The position numbers and the translations under genes are program-made. From Ophiocordyceps camponoti-saundersi (nom. inval.) (taxonomy: Eukaryota > Ascomycota > Sordariomycetes > Hypocreales > Ophiocordycipitaceae), in NCBI GenBank assembly GCA_003339415.1, contig PDHQ01000010.1:1-64000 (forward strand): a stretch of DNA of 64,000 nt, in the 5' to 3' direction. Positions 1 through 12,300 of the stretch are shown in pieces (position 1 is the stretch's first letter; each line of letters begins with the position of its first letter). Under the pieces are notes generated by a model. It had not been told where the DNA came from, did no database searches, and saw nothing but the letters and a program-made list of their open reading frames with translations.

Positions 1-2330
1 ATTATAATAAATAATTCTTTATTTATAATAACTAATATTTCTTTCCGTTCTTAACCGTCTCTAACCGTTCTTCTTATCCTAGGAATTTTATTCGTTATTC
101 TTATCTTTATTATCTTATCTTATTATCCGGTATTTAACCTTTTAAGGTTTAGCCGTAACTTAAATACTAGATACTAGTATTTTTACTTTATTATATAAAT
201 TATATTATTAAGCTATTTATATAATAAATACTGCTTATATAATAAGAATAGTACTTGCTTATATAATAAGAATAATACTTTTAACTAGTATTTATATCTT
301 AGATTATTATATAAGGTTATTATCTTACTATATTCTTTTAAACCTTAGTAATTAGTAAAATACTAAGTTATACGTAAAATCTTAGTAATACGCGATATTT
401 TATAACTTTAATAGCGCTATTTTTATTCTAATTAGTACTTTAATATTTACTTTACTATATCTTTTAATAGGAACTTTATTATCCCTTACTTAAATAAAGT
501 TTTTAAGGTTTAGGCTACGGAATTATATAAATTATTTATAGTTATTAAAAATATAAATCGTTATACCTAAGTTAAGAATTATTAAATAGTATAGCGGGTA
601 TTTTATAATAGAGAATACTATATAAGAGGAGGTCCTAAGAAAAAAAGTTATTATAATATAACCTTTTTTATAAAAGAGATACGGAGAGGAGTAGAAGGAG
701 TTAGACTTAATTTTACTATTTTTAATCTTTTTTAAGTTTAAGCTTTACTTCCGAGTATTTTCCTTAGCGATTCTTAATATATATAAGCTTTACTATTATA
801 ATAGGGCGTTATTTTATAATAAAAAATAGCGATTTTTCTTATATCTAAATCTTTTATATAAATTATACTAATTTTCTAAAGCTTATTTATAATATTCCTT
901 AAAATTCCGCTTTTTTCTTTTATTTTAACTTTAATTTTTATTATTATAATATCTATTATCTTATCTTTCTTTATAATAATTATTATTATAGCGGTTATCC
1001 CTTTTTCCTCCTTTTTTATAGTCTTTTTTTCGGTTATTTTTATTATATTTTAGTTTATAATTATCGGATTTATTCTTTTCCTTATTTTTTCCTTTAAAGT
1101 TAGTTTTTTCCTCCTTACTTTTAAATCCTAGAAATACCTTATTATCCGAATATCTTATTATAGTAGCTAATATCGTATTTAAATAATAGATAAAATTATT
1201 AGTAAAATCTATAATATAGAAACCTTTTCTATTATATTTATTTACCTATTCGAAATAAGTTATCTAAGTCTATATATATAAATATAAGCGGACTATATTA
1301 TAAAATTAGGTTATCTATATAAAATCGTCGTTTACTTAAGATAATCCCTTAAATTTTATAGCGTTAATATTCTTCTTTTAATTATAAAATTAAATATATT
1401 AATTTTTTAATAAAAATTAGTAATCCTTAATATTTATAGCTAATTTATATTTTATAAAAAAGTTATAATAATATTCTTTATCTAAGATCCTAACTTTTAC
1501 TTATAAAGTTTTATATTATATTTTTATTATTTAATTTTCTTTATAATATAAAAAAAATTATTAAAAATTTATAGTTTTTTAAATTTAAGCTTAAAGGTTT
1601 TTATTATATTTCCTTACTTTTTCCTATTTATTATATTTTTCTTAATATTTAGCTTTTAGGAAATTATAATTTCGAATAAATATTTTTTAAGCTATTTTTA
1701 AAATATTAATTTATTTATATATTTTTATATCTAACTTTAGGTAAATTAGTTTAATATCCTAAAAATTTCTATTAATAAAAATATATTTTTATAACTTTTT
1801 AAATTTAGCTTAAGTTTTAAAGGCGCGGTTTTAATATTTTTAATTATTATTTTTAATTAATTTCGTAAAAATCTTAGTTTTACTTATTTTATTTAAGATA
1901 TTTCTCTTAGAAATTAGTATCTTATATCTTAGCGCGTATAATAAAGCTAATTAATATAGCTTTTAACTATTAAAGTTTTAGAAAGATTTTATTAAAATCG
2001 GAAAGTTACGTAAAATAAAAAATAAATAAAGTAATTAATTTATATATATAAAAGTAAAAAAGTAAATATATATATATATAAATTAGAAAGCTTAGCTTCT
2101 AACCCTTAAGCTTAGAGGTTTTCCTTATATATATAAGAAATAGCGGATCTTAGAGGGAGAGCTCTTAATAATAAAGAGGCTAGTTTCTAAGCTAGTAATA
2201 TACTAAGTAGGATTATTCTATTATTACTAGGGAATCTAAATAATTATATCGGGGTAGTAGAGTTTTCCTTCTAGGTTTTATAATTATTTATAGTTATATA
2301 GGGCTAAGTGGGTCCTTCCTTTCTGATAGA
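1..2330. repeat. AT-rich RIP-degraded island
   Basis: The block is overwhelmingly A+T with stop codons in all frames and no usable ORF. CpA and TpG dinucleotides are almost absent while CpG, CpT and CpC remain (for example the runs ccgttc and tagcgg). That is the footprint of RIP, which converts C to T in CpA context of duplicated DNA. Composition returns to normal near 2330. The original element was most likely a transposon, but I cannot recognise which one. Confidence 0.85.
232..279. repeat. 24-bp tandem direct repeat in the AT island
   Basis: Two adjacent 24-base copies beginning tgcttatataataagaat differ at one position (tagtact versus taatact). They contain the only two TpG dinucleotides I noticed in the first few hundred bases, which suggests duplication after RIP had acted. 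Confidence 0.7.
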
Positions 2331-2820
2331 ACGCAGCTAATTAGACGCCGCGTACGGAGTGAAGGTAGATATTTAAATAAGCGATTATAGATATAGCTGA
2401 CTTATGTATGTATCCGTAAGCGCTGCAGGCCTACATATAACAAGGAAAGATGGGCTCTCGAGTCCGGGATCAAACAAAGGCCCCGCAAGTCATCAATCGA
2501 TTAATGTGTGCCAGACTCTGACTTGGAAAATGCGCTAATGTGTACGATGCCTTCCTCTTCCTTGGCCCCCCATCACCAGGTGCTTGTGTAGCCAGTATCC
2601 CAGTACGGATACCTACATACTACGGATAGATAGGCTCCTCTAGTTAGTCAGCGCTGCCGGCCCTATTTCCTGTAGCCTATAGGGCCCAGCCCAGCCGCAC
2701 AGACTTAACATCATCATTACATTCATCAGGCGATGCCATTCCCTACGGCTCTAATCCGCCTGTTCCTTGTGCAGTCCTCATACAGCCACCGTTATCCGTA
2801 CATACATACATACACCACCG
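2331..2820. other. Transition from AT island to genic DNA
   Basis: Base composition becomes balanced here. A short open frame on the plus strand at 2767-2949 overlaps the 3' end of the nucleotidase gene and looks like chance. I see no gene. Confidence 0.5.
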
Positions 2821-4576
2821 CTAGGTACGGATCGATACAGCTCGCCTAGGTGCAAATCGCCGCCTCAAGTTGGACTTCAACTGGGGCCCACACGGGTTCT
2901 TCGGCACAAGAGATGCCTGCTGCTCGAGCGAGGTAACATGAACTTTTAGCTGCAGGTTCAGCGGACTGTGCTTCCTCAGGTACGATTGTAGGGCTTCGTC
3001 GGCGGTGGTGATAACCTGGACATCTCGGCCCTTTGGCATCATATTATCGCCCCCGTTGATGAGATACTCGCCCGTGACGATCCGGTAGTCTCGCCCGTCA
3101 TCCAACGGCTGGTTGTCGATGCGCATGTCAGTCAGCTGTGAGCCTGCCGGCTTGTTTGTGTCGTATTTGATGGTGACGCCGTCGGAGATCTGAAACCACG
3201 ACGTCACCGGCTTCCCATTGAACTGGTTGACCTTGGAGAGGCAGCCCTCGAGGATCTTACGCAGCTCTGCGCCCGTATAGGTAGCATGGACGAGCGTCGT
3301 CTCAAACGGGATGCACGTCTTCAAATCACCCTTTGTGATCTTGCCGGGGGCCAAAGAGGCGCGGACAATGCCAGAGTTGATAAAGGCAAAGTCGGCACCG
3401 GACTGGTATTCTTGCATGGCATCCGTCAGTGCCTTTCCCATCAGACAATCGGCGCGCCAGCAGTCTTCGCCATCGAGAAGCGTCGATGTCTCTCCGACCT
3501 GGGTGGCGTATTCGCCAAATTCTTCGCGCCAGCTGTTGATCTTGTCCTGGAGCGTCTTTTCCTGCTTTACCGTCTCGTCCATGTGCTCGGGCTTTCCGCT
3601 GTAGCGCACGGGTCTACCGTCGGGGCTAAAGGTGACGTCGATGCGGCCGAGATACTCGCCCCAACGATAGGCGGTAACGATGAAGACTTCATGGCCTTTT
3701 GGATTCTTCTCGATTGTCGGGTACTTTCCCTCGGCATTTTCCATATCGCCCAGGAGAGTATTGGTGTGGCCGCCGATGATCAACGAGAGCCCTTCAGTTT
3801 GAGCTGCGAGCTTCTGGTCAATGTCGAAGCCTAGATGGCTGAGGGCGACGATGCGATTGATATCCGGATGCTGCTTGCGGATCTCATCAATCGTCTTTTG
3901 CACCTGCGGGATCGGATCGAGGAATTTGGTGCCTTGGCCGACCCTGGACGTGGTAGCCGTCGTCTCGGTCACGACTCCGATGACGGCGAGCCCATGTTTA
4001 GGGAATATCTGATAGTCCTTGATGGTCTCCTTGAGGTCGGGGTAGGTGCTCCTGACGTTGCAAGCGACGATGGGAAAGTCGAGCTTTTTGAGGAACTTTC
4101 CGAGTTCCACATCGCCGAGGTCCCATTCGTGATTGCCCACGGTCATGGCGTCGAACTTGAGGTCGTTGAGCGTCTCGGCAATCTTGTCGCCGCCGAACAA
4201 GGTAAAGAAGAGGGTGCCCTGAAACTCGTCCCCGGCGTTGAGGAAGAGGCTGTCGGGGTTCTGGGCACGCAGCTCGTTGACCTTGGTCTTGATGCGAGAA
4301 TAGCCGCCGAAGCAGCCCTGTGCCGAACCGGAGCAGTCGGTCCCGTACTTGTTGAATTGGTCAAGGCGGCCGTGAACGTCATTGACATGAAAGAAGGCTG
4401 CGAATCGAAGTGGTTAGATGGTCGGACTGTTTCGTCGGAAGAGACAACGTACTCATCTGGTAATTGCCATCATCGGTGAGTCCGCGCTTCGAGAGCTGCT
4501 TGCTGACGAGGAAGTCATCGCAGCGGCCAAGGCCGGCGACGAGGCCTACTATGGCAAGAGATGACGAGAGCTTCAT
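2821..4576 (-). CDS. Secreted 5'-nucleotidase / calcineurin-like phosphoesterase
   Basis: Two exons on the minus strand, 4576-4453 and 4397-2821, joined across a 55-base GT-AG intron (4398-4452), give about 566 residues. The N-terminus MKLSSSLAIVGLVAGLGRCD is a signal peptide. After splicing the first metallophosphatase motif reads FFHVNDVHGRLDQF. It is followed by GDEFQGTLFF, GNHEWDLG (usually GNHEFD in this family) and GGHTNTLL, which together bind the two metal ions. The C-terminal half carries the nucleotide-binding 5_nucleotid_C domain, with NSGIVRASL and the stretch around TYTGAELRKILEG. The family hydrolyses extracellular nucleotides such as AMP. In pathogens it may dephosphorylate host ATP or ADP signals, but that role is inferred. 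It is the first gene next to the RIP island and shows no sign of decay. Confidence 0.9.
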
Positions 4577-6032
4577 TTTCCTCGAAAGAATGGAAAGACG
4601 ATAGTAACTACCTGTAGTGAAGCAGGAGAGTCACGAGGGAATGATATTCTACACGAAATGATGGGACGCCCTTTGTCTGGACAGAGAAATGAAGCTGTGG
4701 GCAAGACTCGAAGTGTCGTGATGCGCCTAGCATAACATGACTCGAGCCGAGCCATGTATCTGAGTGGACACTTGAGTTGTATGTATGTATGCATGTTGCA
4801 TGTTGCATGTAGTAGATATCGTGACGTGGTGGATTAGAGCGGATGGCCCTACTCCAAGGATATGGGATCCCTGCCTTGTGAGACGGAAAGGAGGATAATC
4901 AGAGTTTCTTCTCCACGGCCCCATGAAGTATTGCTTGCTTATATCATTATATCTCCGTAAAGTTAGTAAATATGCCTTACGAGCTTCGTTAATTTCTAGA
5001 AGAAAATTAAAGTGAACCTGACCCTCTTAATCCCGCCGGAGAAAGCCGGGGTTCTTATCGGTACGAACCGTATAATTCTGGAAACTGGTTTGCATTGGAA
5101 ACATGGATTCTGTGCCTCACGAGTCTCTTTTGCTCTTCGTGTGCTTCGTGAGGCTTGGCCTGTCTTGGCTCCCGCGTGTCTGAGTGCCGCTCCCTGTCAC
5201 ATACATATCCTTCCCTTTGCTGCGGATATGAATCTATGGTTTATGTATCGAGTGCTTTGATCGAGCCAAGTTAACCCCCGCGCTCTTAGAACAATACGAG
5301 GCGGATCATCGGTCCCTCTGCCGGGAGAGGGATGCCTTTGTCGCCGCCTTGAAGTCGAGAATAGAGGTCGATAGTTTCAGAGTAGTTGCTTCTAGATTAC
5401 GGGTTGATGCATGAAATGATACTATGTAAGTTCCCGTCCAACTGCCAAGCATGATACATACAGTCTAGCTCGAAACTGCCCTAGTATATGAATATCTCCC
5501 GAGATTTATTACCCTTTTCAGACGCTGGTAATACGAGCCTTCTCAGGTTCGTCTTGTCCCAGTGGGTGAGGCTCGTGCTGCCTCAACATCGTGTAACATC
5601 GCTTGGCACCCCAAGGCTATGCTTATACCCTTCCCCGCTCATCCATACGAGAAATGGAATTATTCCTCATCAGAGAGTCATGCTGATCCAAGTTTAGTGC
5701 TCGGCACTCTACCTCGATTGCACGGGAAATGAACATGTAAGTACGAGATCCTGATAGACTATAGTACTCATTCCGTCCCACCTGCATCGCATGATGCCAT
5801 GACGTAGGTCAAGAGCAGCATGTTCAAGCCCGGCCAAGCCCAAGACAAATGACAGATTCCCACACGCTATCGTGTGTGCTTGATGCATCTTCCTTGTGAG
5901 CCTCTTATATGCACATACGGATACATACACGGATATAGGCCAGCCAGATGGTTGCCCCGAGGGATATTTACTTACCTACCTACCTTCAAGGCTGGTGTCA
6001 CTCACTCCCTTGTTCCAGATCGATTCGTCTCT

Positions 6033-6071
<39 letters not shown>

Positions 6072-6142
6072 TCTCTCTCTCTCTCTCTCTCTCTCTCCTT
6101 CTCTCTCTCTCTCTCTCTCTTCATTCATACCCTCAGCCAAAA
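4577..6142. other. Intergenic region
   Basis: Short chance ORFs only. The right end (5870-6142) is the leader of the ADP-ribosyltransferase gene and includes a long CT tract. Divergent promoters for the nucleotidase and that gene must lie here. Confidence 0.5.
6036..6121 (+). repeat. (CT)n tract in the leader of the ADP-ribosyltransferase gene
   Basis: About 85 bases of nearly pure CT, interrupted twice by an extra T, end some 20 bases before the preferred start codon. CT-rich leaders are common just upstream of fungal start codons, but a perfect dinucleotide tract of this length is prone to slippage. Confidence 0.9.
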
Positions 6143-7192
6143 ATGCTCGTGTCATCACTTGCTGTGTTCCTGTTGCTCCTCCAGGGAGCCGCAACATTGA
6201 AGACGCAGGAGACTTCTGTACACAATGCATGCGATCCGCTGCATCAGAAATGTCGAGCTCTTAATCTTCAAGAGAAGCGCGGCGTCGCTTCGGAGGAACC
6301 GATGGATCACCAGGAAGCCGCTACTCCGGGGACCGAATCGGGTTTTTCCCCTCCTGAACGATCTGAATTAACGCCGGAGGAGTTGGCCAAACAAGCTGAG
6401 CATGATTTCGCGTCTCAGTTGATGAGTGCCGAAGAATTCTCCAGCCTCAGCAAGGAAGATGAATGGGCCGGTGTGTTCTATCGCGGAGATGCAAAAACAC
6501 CAGACGAGTTTAAGAAGGAGGGCGGCTTCAAGTGCAAGACTGGCGATGAGAGCGTTCCCGAGAGATACTCGTTATTCTCACACGTTGAGGGCAACACTGC
6601 GAATTCAGTCTTTGTTTCGACCACGTCCAGTCTAGCTCTCGCCGCCTTCTACGCAGTCAACTCGCAGGCGAAGCCTAAGCATGAGGGCAAGACCAAGACT
6701 TACATCTACATGATTGAGCCTGACCGCGATTCCTTCATCGACGTGACTGCATCGATACGCAGTAAACGAGTCATGGTCAACCGCGAGCACGTCGCAGTAG
6801 AGACGATTCCGTGGTCCAAGGTAAAGGCGTGGGCAGTGCTCCCGCCGGAGCTGGTACCTATCGTCACTGTGCTCACCCGCAATGACTTGAAGAAAATCAC
6901 CTTCGAGGCCAACCCTGACTATCAGCCCCAAGGGGGGGGGAAGACTCCGGGTTCCTCCAAGAGATATGAGCTGGCTGGATGGCCTGAAGGTCATCCGGCT
7001 TGGAAATTCAAGCCTTGGAGTTTGCTCAATGACGGCAAACCAGTCGATCTGATATCTGCCTTCCAAAAACTGAAACGCACCATACAAGACAAGAAGACGA
7101 AGGTTGATGAGAAGAAGGGACCCTGCGAACCTGTTGTCAAGAGGACCGTTTTCCCGCTGCTCGTCCGACGGGCGTTTAGGTTTAGCTTTTAA
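6143..7192 (+). CDS. Secreted ADP-ribosyltransferase, heat-labile enterotoxin A-subunit type
   Basis: A single exon encodes 349 residues from the ATG at 6143 (context caaaaATGc). An upstream in-frame ATG at 5948 would add 65 residues, mostly Ser-Leu from the CT tract, and hide the signal peptide, so I reject it. The N-terminus MLVSSLAVFLLLLQGAATL is a signal peptide. The enterotoxin-alpha fold is visible in order: VFYRGDAKTPDEF holds the NAD-binding arginine, FVSTTSSLALAAFYA is the Ser-Thr-Ser strand, and IYMIEPDRDSFIDV follows. The catalytic-loop equivalent is NREHVAVETIPWSKVKAW. There the presumed catalytic glutamate is present, but the first position of the ExE pair appears to be Asn. Such genes are multiplied in insect-pathogenic Hypocreales and are thought to act on host cells. 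The substrate is unknown. Confidence 0.85.
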   Translation: MLVSSLAVFLLLLQGAATLKTQETSVHNACDPLHQKCRALNLQEKRGVASEEPMDHQEAATPGTESGFSPPERSELTPEELAKQAEHDFASQLMSAEEFSSLSKEDEWAGVFYRGDAKTPDEFKKEGGFKCKTGDESVPERYSLFSHVEGNTANSVFVSTTSSLALAAFYAVNSQAKPKHEGKTKTYIYMIEPDRDSFIDVTASIRSKRVMVNREHVAVETIPWSKVKAWAVLPPELVPIVTVLTRNDLKKITFEANPDYQPQGGGKTPGSSKRYELAGWPEGHPAWKFKPWSLLNDGKPVDLISAFQKLKRTIQDKKTKVDEKKGPCEPVVKRTVFPLLVRRAFRFSF

Positions 7193-7742
7193 AGAAGTAG
7201 GCGCTCTATACGGCTCTCATACAGCAGGCTTCTTTTACATATATTATACATGATCTTACATGAATGCATGGAGATGAGCTGGAGAGAAAGGAGGAAAGAC
7301 TGACTTGTATGACGACGACGACGACGACGACGACGACGATGATGATGATTCGGGATAAAGTCGTCAGCTCTGTCGGCTCTCCTTATCACTTTCTCAGGGC
7401 CCGGCCTGCCATCATCACTGTCCTAATCAAAGAGTAGGGTTTTAGGTTGTTGTTAGGGTTAGGGTTGGTGTCAATAGGAGATTGCGATAGGAAGGAGTTG
7501 CTGCAGAGTTTCTTGATCCAATCTTGAAACTTGACGAGCCCATGACTCAAGGCTGCGATAGAACAAGTTGAAGGGGCCGTTGCGCAAGGTACAGTTCCGC
7601 CGAGCAAGGCGGACAGAGTACTCAAGAGGCGTAGATCAGCTAAAGTGGCGGACTAGAACCAACTACAGCCTCAGGCCAAGTGGCTCCGTCCAACACGCCC
7701 ATCTACCAGTCCTTGATCGCCAGTCAGAAGCAACTATCCGTA
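7193..7742. other. Intergenic region with simple repeats
   Basis: Convergent interval between the ADP-ribosyltransferase and P450 genes. It contains a GAC/GAT trinucleotide run (about 7311-7349) and two to three TTAGGG-like units (about 7434-7468). I see no gene. Confidence 0.6.
7434..7468 (+). repeat. Short interstitial telomere-like repeat
   Basis: Reads tagggttttaggttgttg followed by ttagggttagggttgg, so two exact TTAGGG units plus degenerate neighbours. TTAGGG is the canonical telomere repeat of most filamentous ascomycetes. Too short to be a telomere. Confidence 0.55.
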
Positions 7743-9339
7743 CTATTCGACGCTGATTCTCCCGACCAAATCTGCCCATCCCTCGCTTCTCGGTTCAATC
7801 TTGTAAGGGAAGCCGACTAGATGAGTTGCCACTCCAGGCGTAACTCTCAGCTCAGCCTCCATCTCCTCCCCCCGAGCATCCGTTGCCTTGCCAACAGTAA
7901 AAGCCGCCAGCAACTGGACGATGGAAAGAAAGATGCTGTCGTCGGCGAAGAATCGTCCGGGGCAGATTCTTCGTCCGTAACCGAAGGCTGAGTTACTAGG
8001 ATCCGGCTCGTTGCGCGGCTCTAAGAACCGCTCAGGTTGGAAAGATTCCGGGTCTTTGTAAACCGAAGGATCGTGCAGAAACCACCAAACGGCGGGGAGA
8101 AGATATGCGCCTTTGGGGATGACGAAGTCATCGTAGGGTAGATCATCTGTCGTTACGTGTGAAAAGCCCATGGGAGTGATGGGAACCCATCTGATCGACT
8201 CTTTGACCATGGCGTCGATGTATGGCAGACTCTCTCGGTCTGAGAAGCAGGGCAGTCGATGAGGATGCTCACCGACTAAGCGGTCAATCTCCTCGTGTGC
8301 TTTGCGCTGGACCTCGGGGAAGATGATCAACGCTAGGATGCAGCAGCTGATAGCCAAGACGGTGCTGTCCGAGCCGGCGCTGTAGATAGTGGCGGCGCTC
8401 CACTTGATGGCGTATTCATCGTCAGGGTTCAACACTGAACCATTCCCCAGCGTCTCAACTAGCCGTGATACGTAGGATGGTCGGTGAGAGTTGGCGTTCA
8501 TCTGGCGTCGTACAAAGGCGTAAGGTTCTTCTGCCGTTGCCTCGACCAGCTGATTCCATTCTCGAGCCGTCTTCTTGAACGTCATGCCTGGAAGGCTTTC
8601 CGGCAAGTACTTGAGGAAATTGATTGTATCGACGGCCCAGGTGAGAGGAACGTTGGCAACTGACATGTTGGCCATCATCTTCTCGACTAGGCTGACCAAG
8701 GGATCGGCTTTGTTTCGATCTATAGAATAGCCATATGTCATTTGCAATATGATGGCACCGGCTTGACTGAAGGCAGTCAGTTGATGATCCAATCGGCAGT
8801 CAAGGATTCATGTACGTTTTGATATGCCCGATCAGATCCCCCGGCTCGTGCAAGACACGTTGAAGGAAGCGTCCAACCTCAGCCTCGATTATATCTCGGT
8901 TCTTCTCGGCCGCAGCCACATTCTGACCCAGTTGCTGATGAAAGAACTTGCGCCCCCGACGAAAGAAGTCGTTGCACTGGCTACTCGAAAGAAGGTTACC
9001 GTAGCCACACATCCGAGAGCCAAACTCCCACGACGGCCTCTCGCATGTTTGCACCGCCTTTGCGACTAGAAGATGTTGCGCCGCGTCTTCGTCGTGGATG
9101 ATAACTAGCCTCTGTCCTAGGAGTGTGACGGAGCTGATGGGGCCGTACTTGTCCTTGTGCGTGAGCCAATGTCTGTATTCCAACTCGCCCGGCCGGGGCA
9201 GGTCGAAGATGTTTCCGATGATGGGGATGGGTCGTGGTCCGGAAGGAGGTCGTGGAGTAGACTTGGATCGGAAAACGCGGTAGATGAGGATAGCTGTCAG
9301 AAGAAAGAGGGCTGTCTGTATGAAGCCGGGGATTGCCAT
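7743..9339 (-). CDS. Cytochrome P450 monooxygenase
   Basis: Two exons, 9339-8816 and 8766-7743, with a 49-base intron (8767-8815), give about 515 residues, the normal length. The protein starts with a membrane anchor (GFIQTALFLLTAILIYRVF) and a proline hinge (PRPPSGPRPIPIIGN). The spliced junction restores HIKTQAGAIILQMTYGY. The I-helix oxygen-binding segment is YSAGSDSTVLAIS, the ExxR motif is KESIRW, the PERF segment is ESFQPERFLEP, and the haem loop is FGYGRRICPG with the cysteine ligand. Sequence style resembles fungal P450s of the O-methylsterigmatocystin-oxidoreductase group, which work in secondary metabolism or detoxification. No synthase gene lies beside it, so the substrate cannot be inferred. 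Confidence 0.92.
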
Positions 9340-12300
9340 GACTGCAGACGTATATCACATGTCTGAGGACGTTGAAGATGTCAAAGCATGAGCTGGTTTC
9401 GACTTTCACGTACAAAGACGAGTGAAGAGATGAAGAGAGGAAGAGTTGTCGAGTACGCGTCGATTGGCTGGTCATACATGGACGTATATGTAGATGGGCA
9501 GATGCATGCAGTGGAACGTGTAGGGCCCCGATTGGGATCTGCTGCTTGAAGCGGGGTTTCGCGTGGCGACTGCGTGATATCAAGACCCTGGTTCTGCAGA
9601 TGATCCGTCATTCTTCGGTCTTTTCTCGCTTCAGAGAGGAGGTTTTTCCTGCTGGGCGAGTTGAACCAGGCTGCTTGTAGGTTGCTTGATGGTGGGAAAA
9701 GAGACTACACGGCTAAACTGTTGGTGGAATTGCTACTCTCCGTACCATCAGGAGTATGATGCTGAGACTTGAGTAGACGGATATGGTTTCTACAAAGCTG
9801 AGAAGCCGAGAAATATCGAGGATGGCGTTTACGACTTGAGTGTGGGAAATAGTCAATGGAGAAGCCTGTACGGATAGTTCAGTCACCACTCTCAGCTTGG
9901 ATTCATACATTGGGAAGTATAGAGAACGTCTATATAATTCACACTTGTACAGATGCACAACTCTATGCATACACCTGCTGTAGACACACACACGCCGAAA
10001 GCCGAGGCTGGAACCGTGTTCGTGTCACCACCCTCCCTGGAGTTTTGCAGCTACGTCGTCATCGTCTCGGCGTTGTACATACAAACAGCATAATACTTTG
10101 ACTGCCATCACGACCTCGATCGGATCTGCTTCTGTATCCTCTTCTCTTCAGCTCTCAACTCGTTACGTGATGAGTGATCGAGGGCCACGTCAACAATACA
10201 ACGAGATATCAACCCTCGACATATCGGTATCAACATCATCAACGCCAAGCTCAGCTGCATGACCAATCTGCTCGAAACATGCTGACTCGCACAGTCTACA
10301 AGACTTCACCCTGCCAAGACGAGATGACCCCCCCGGACATGTCCGATGCCCTTATCTGGACGAATGCAGCAGCAGAGTCACGCTTGCTCGCTTCAGCTTT
10401 CCCCCAGCGTGACATCCAGCTTCCGAAAACGCCTTTCGTGTAGCAATACAAGGTCGAGCGATACAAAATGGCAAAGAAGACTATGTCATTCTCTTCTTCT
10501 CATAGGGGGCTTTTTCCGTCCATTTTTTCCTCTCGAGACGAGCAGGGAAGAAGACGATGGGATTTTTGACAGCTGATAGGGCAAGAAATAATCTCATATC
10601 CGTTTCCATGGGAACATATCCTCGCTGAATGAGATGGAAGCCGTTTCCGAATCGATCTGCATTCGTGACGTGGTCGCTGACCGCACAACTGCTCAGCGGC
10701 GTTTGCAACTCCGCCCTGGCTCGAAACATCAACATAGATCCGAAGGCAAGGGATTCACCCATAGAGATGACACGCACTCTTCATTGTAGGCAGCGCTCCG
10801 AAAAGAAGCTCGTCCGTGTCTTCCGGTATCGGATCGTAGAGGATGTACAAGTAGGCCACTACCCAGGCGCCGGCAATTATACAGGGAAACCATAGAAGAG
10901 GATCTGTCATTGCTGAGAATCAAGGTGCTTTTGATCTGTGTCTGAAAGAACAGGGCAGGCAGTTTCTGAAGGGATATAACCCTTATAAGCAGATGATCTA
11001 TGTCTGACTGACGACTACATACCCTCCATTATCACGTCACAGTGACTACTGATCGAGGACAGGCAGAGGGGAGATAAGGGCTGCATTACCGCTTTACTAC
11101 AACGGTAGCTGTGCGCCTGTTTCCCATGCAGACGGAGGTCTCTTCTGTCTTCCGTGCTGGCGGTTGCTTAAGCGCTTGGCTTAGCTGAAGCTCTTATCCG
11201 TACCTCTTGTTTCTTCCCTCTTCTGTTCTTTCGCGGCGCTTATGCTCAACCGGGCATCTCTTCACCACCGTATGGCTGCTACGCTGACTCCTCTTCTGCT
11301 GATGTTGCAACGATATCACTTGGCTTTCCATCAAGTTACATCAAGCGTTGCTAGCAGAGAGAGACCTTTACTGTTCTTTGATGGAGGCAGTGTACGGTAT
11401 CCAGGAAGATATAGTCCCCTTGTTGGGAGGGTCAGGGGGTACAGTCCTGTCAAACCCTTCTATCCCATGGCATCCTCGACAAGATAGTAAGTGCCACCAT
11501 TGTACATGCAGCCGGTGACGCCAAGCCCACCGAGCAGGGGAACAGCCATGTTACACATAAGAAAGCGGGCATTTTCAGCGTGGATGCTTAACTTAACAGG
11601 GAAGAGGCCGTGTTGGTGGTGGGTGGCTTAACAGGGGGCGGTGGGAAAGATGCTGAGCGTACCCTGACTGGCCCTTGCACATTTAACCGTGGCGATGGCC
11701 TCGAGAGCCCGGGTTAAAGGGGGGTTGCTGAGCACACCTCTGCATCCGTAGAGAGGTTCAACTACAGACTCTCTCATAGGCTTTCTGGCATCAAGGCATC
11801 GTTCATGATAGGTCATGGGGGACAGTTTTCCAGCGACTTGGTTGTCGGAGACGACAGGTTCTGAACATGTTCCCCTCCCTACTTTCGTCGACCGAGGAGA
11901 AGCACTTGGACATGTCATCAAGGCAGTAGTTGTCGTGGCTCAAGTTCTCAGACTAGCTGCTCGCTCTCGTCGTTTCCTAGAGTCCATAGCGAGACAGACA
12001 AGACTGATCGGAAAACCTCTCCGTCTTCTTCTTCTTAGTTGGACTTGGAAACTGCCCTGGCATCAAGCTCAAGAGTCCAACAATATTCACTTCCCCAGAA
12101 TTTATCCATCTTTGCCATGGGGGATGATGCTAGAAGACATCGTGAGTGACCCTCAGTACACAGACAGACAGTCATGTCCTGCGCAGCCAAGTAAGAAACC
12201 GGTGTAACAACAATGCACATCACAACTACAGCCATCGACAAAACGGCCTTTGAGTAACCGAATCTTGAGACAAACCGACAAAACAGTCCCAGCCATACGT

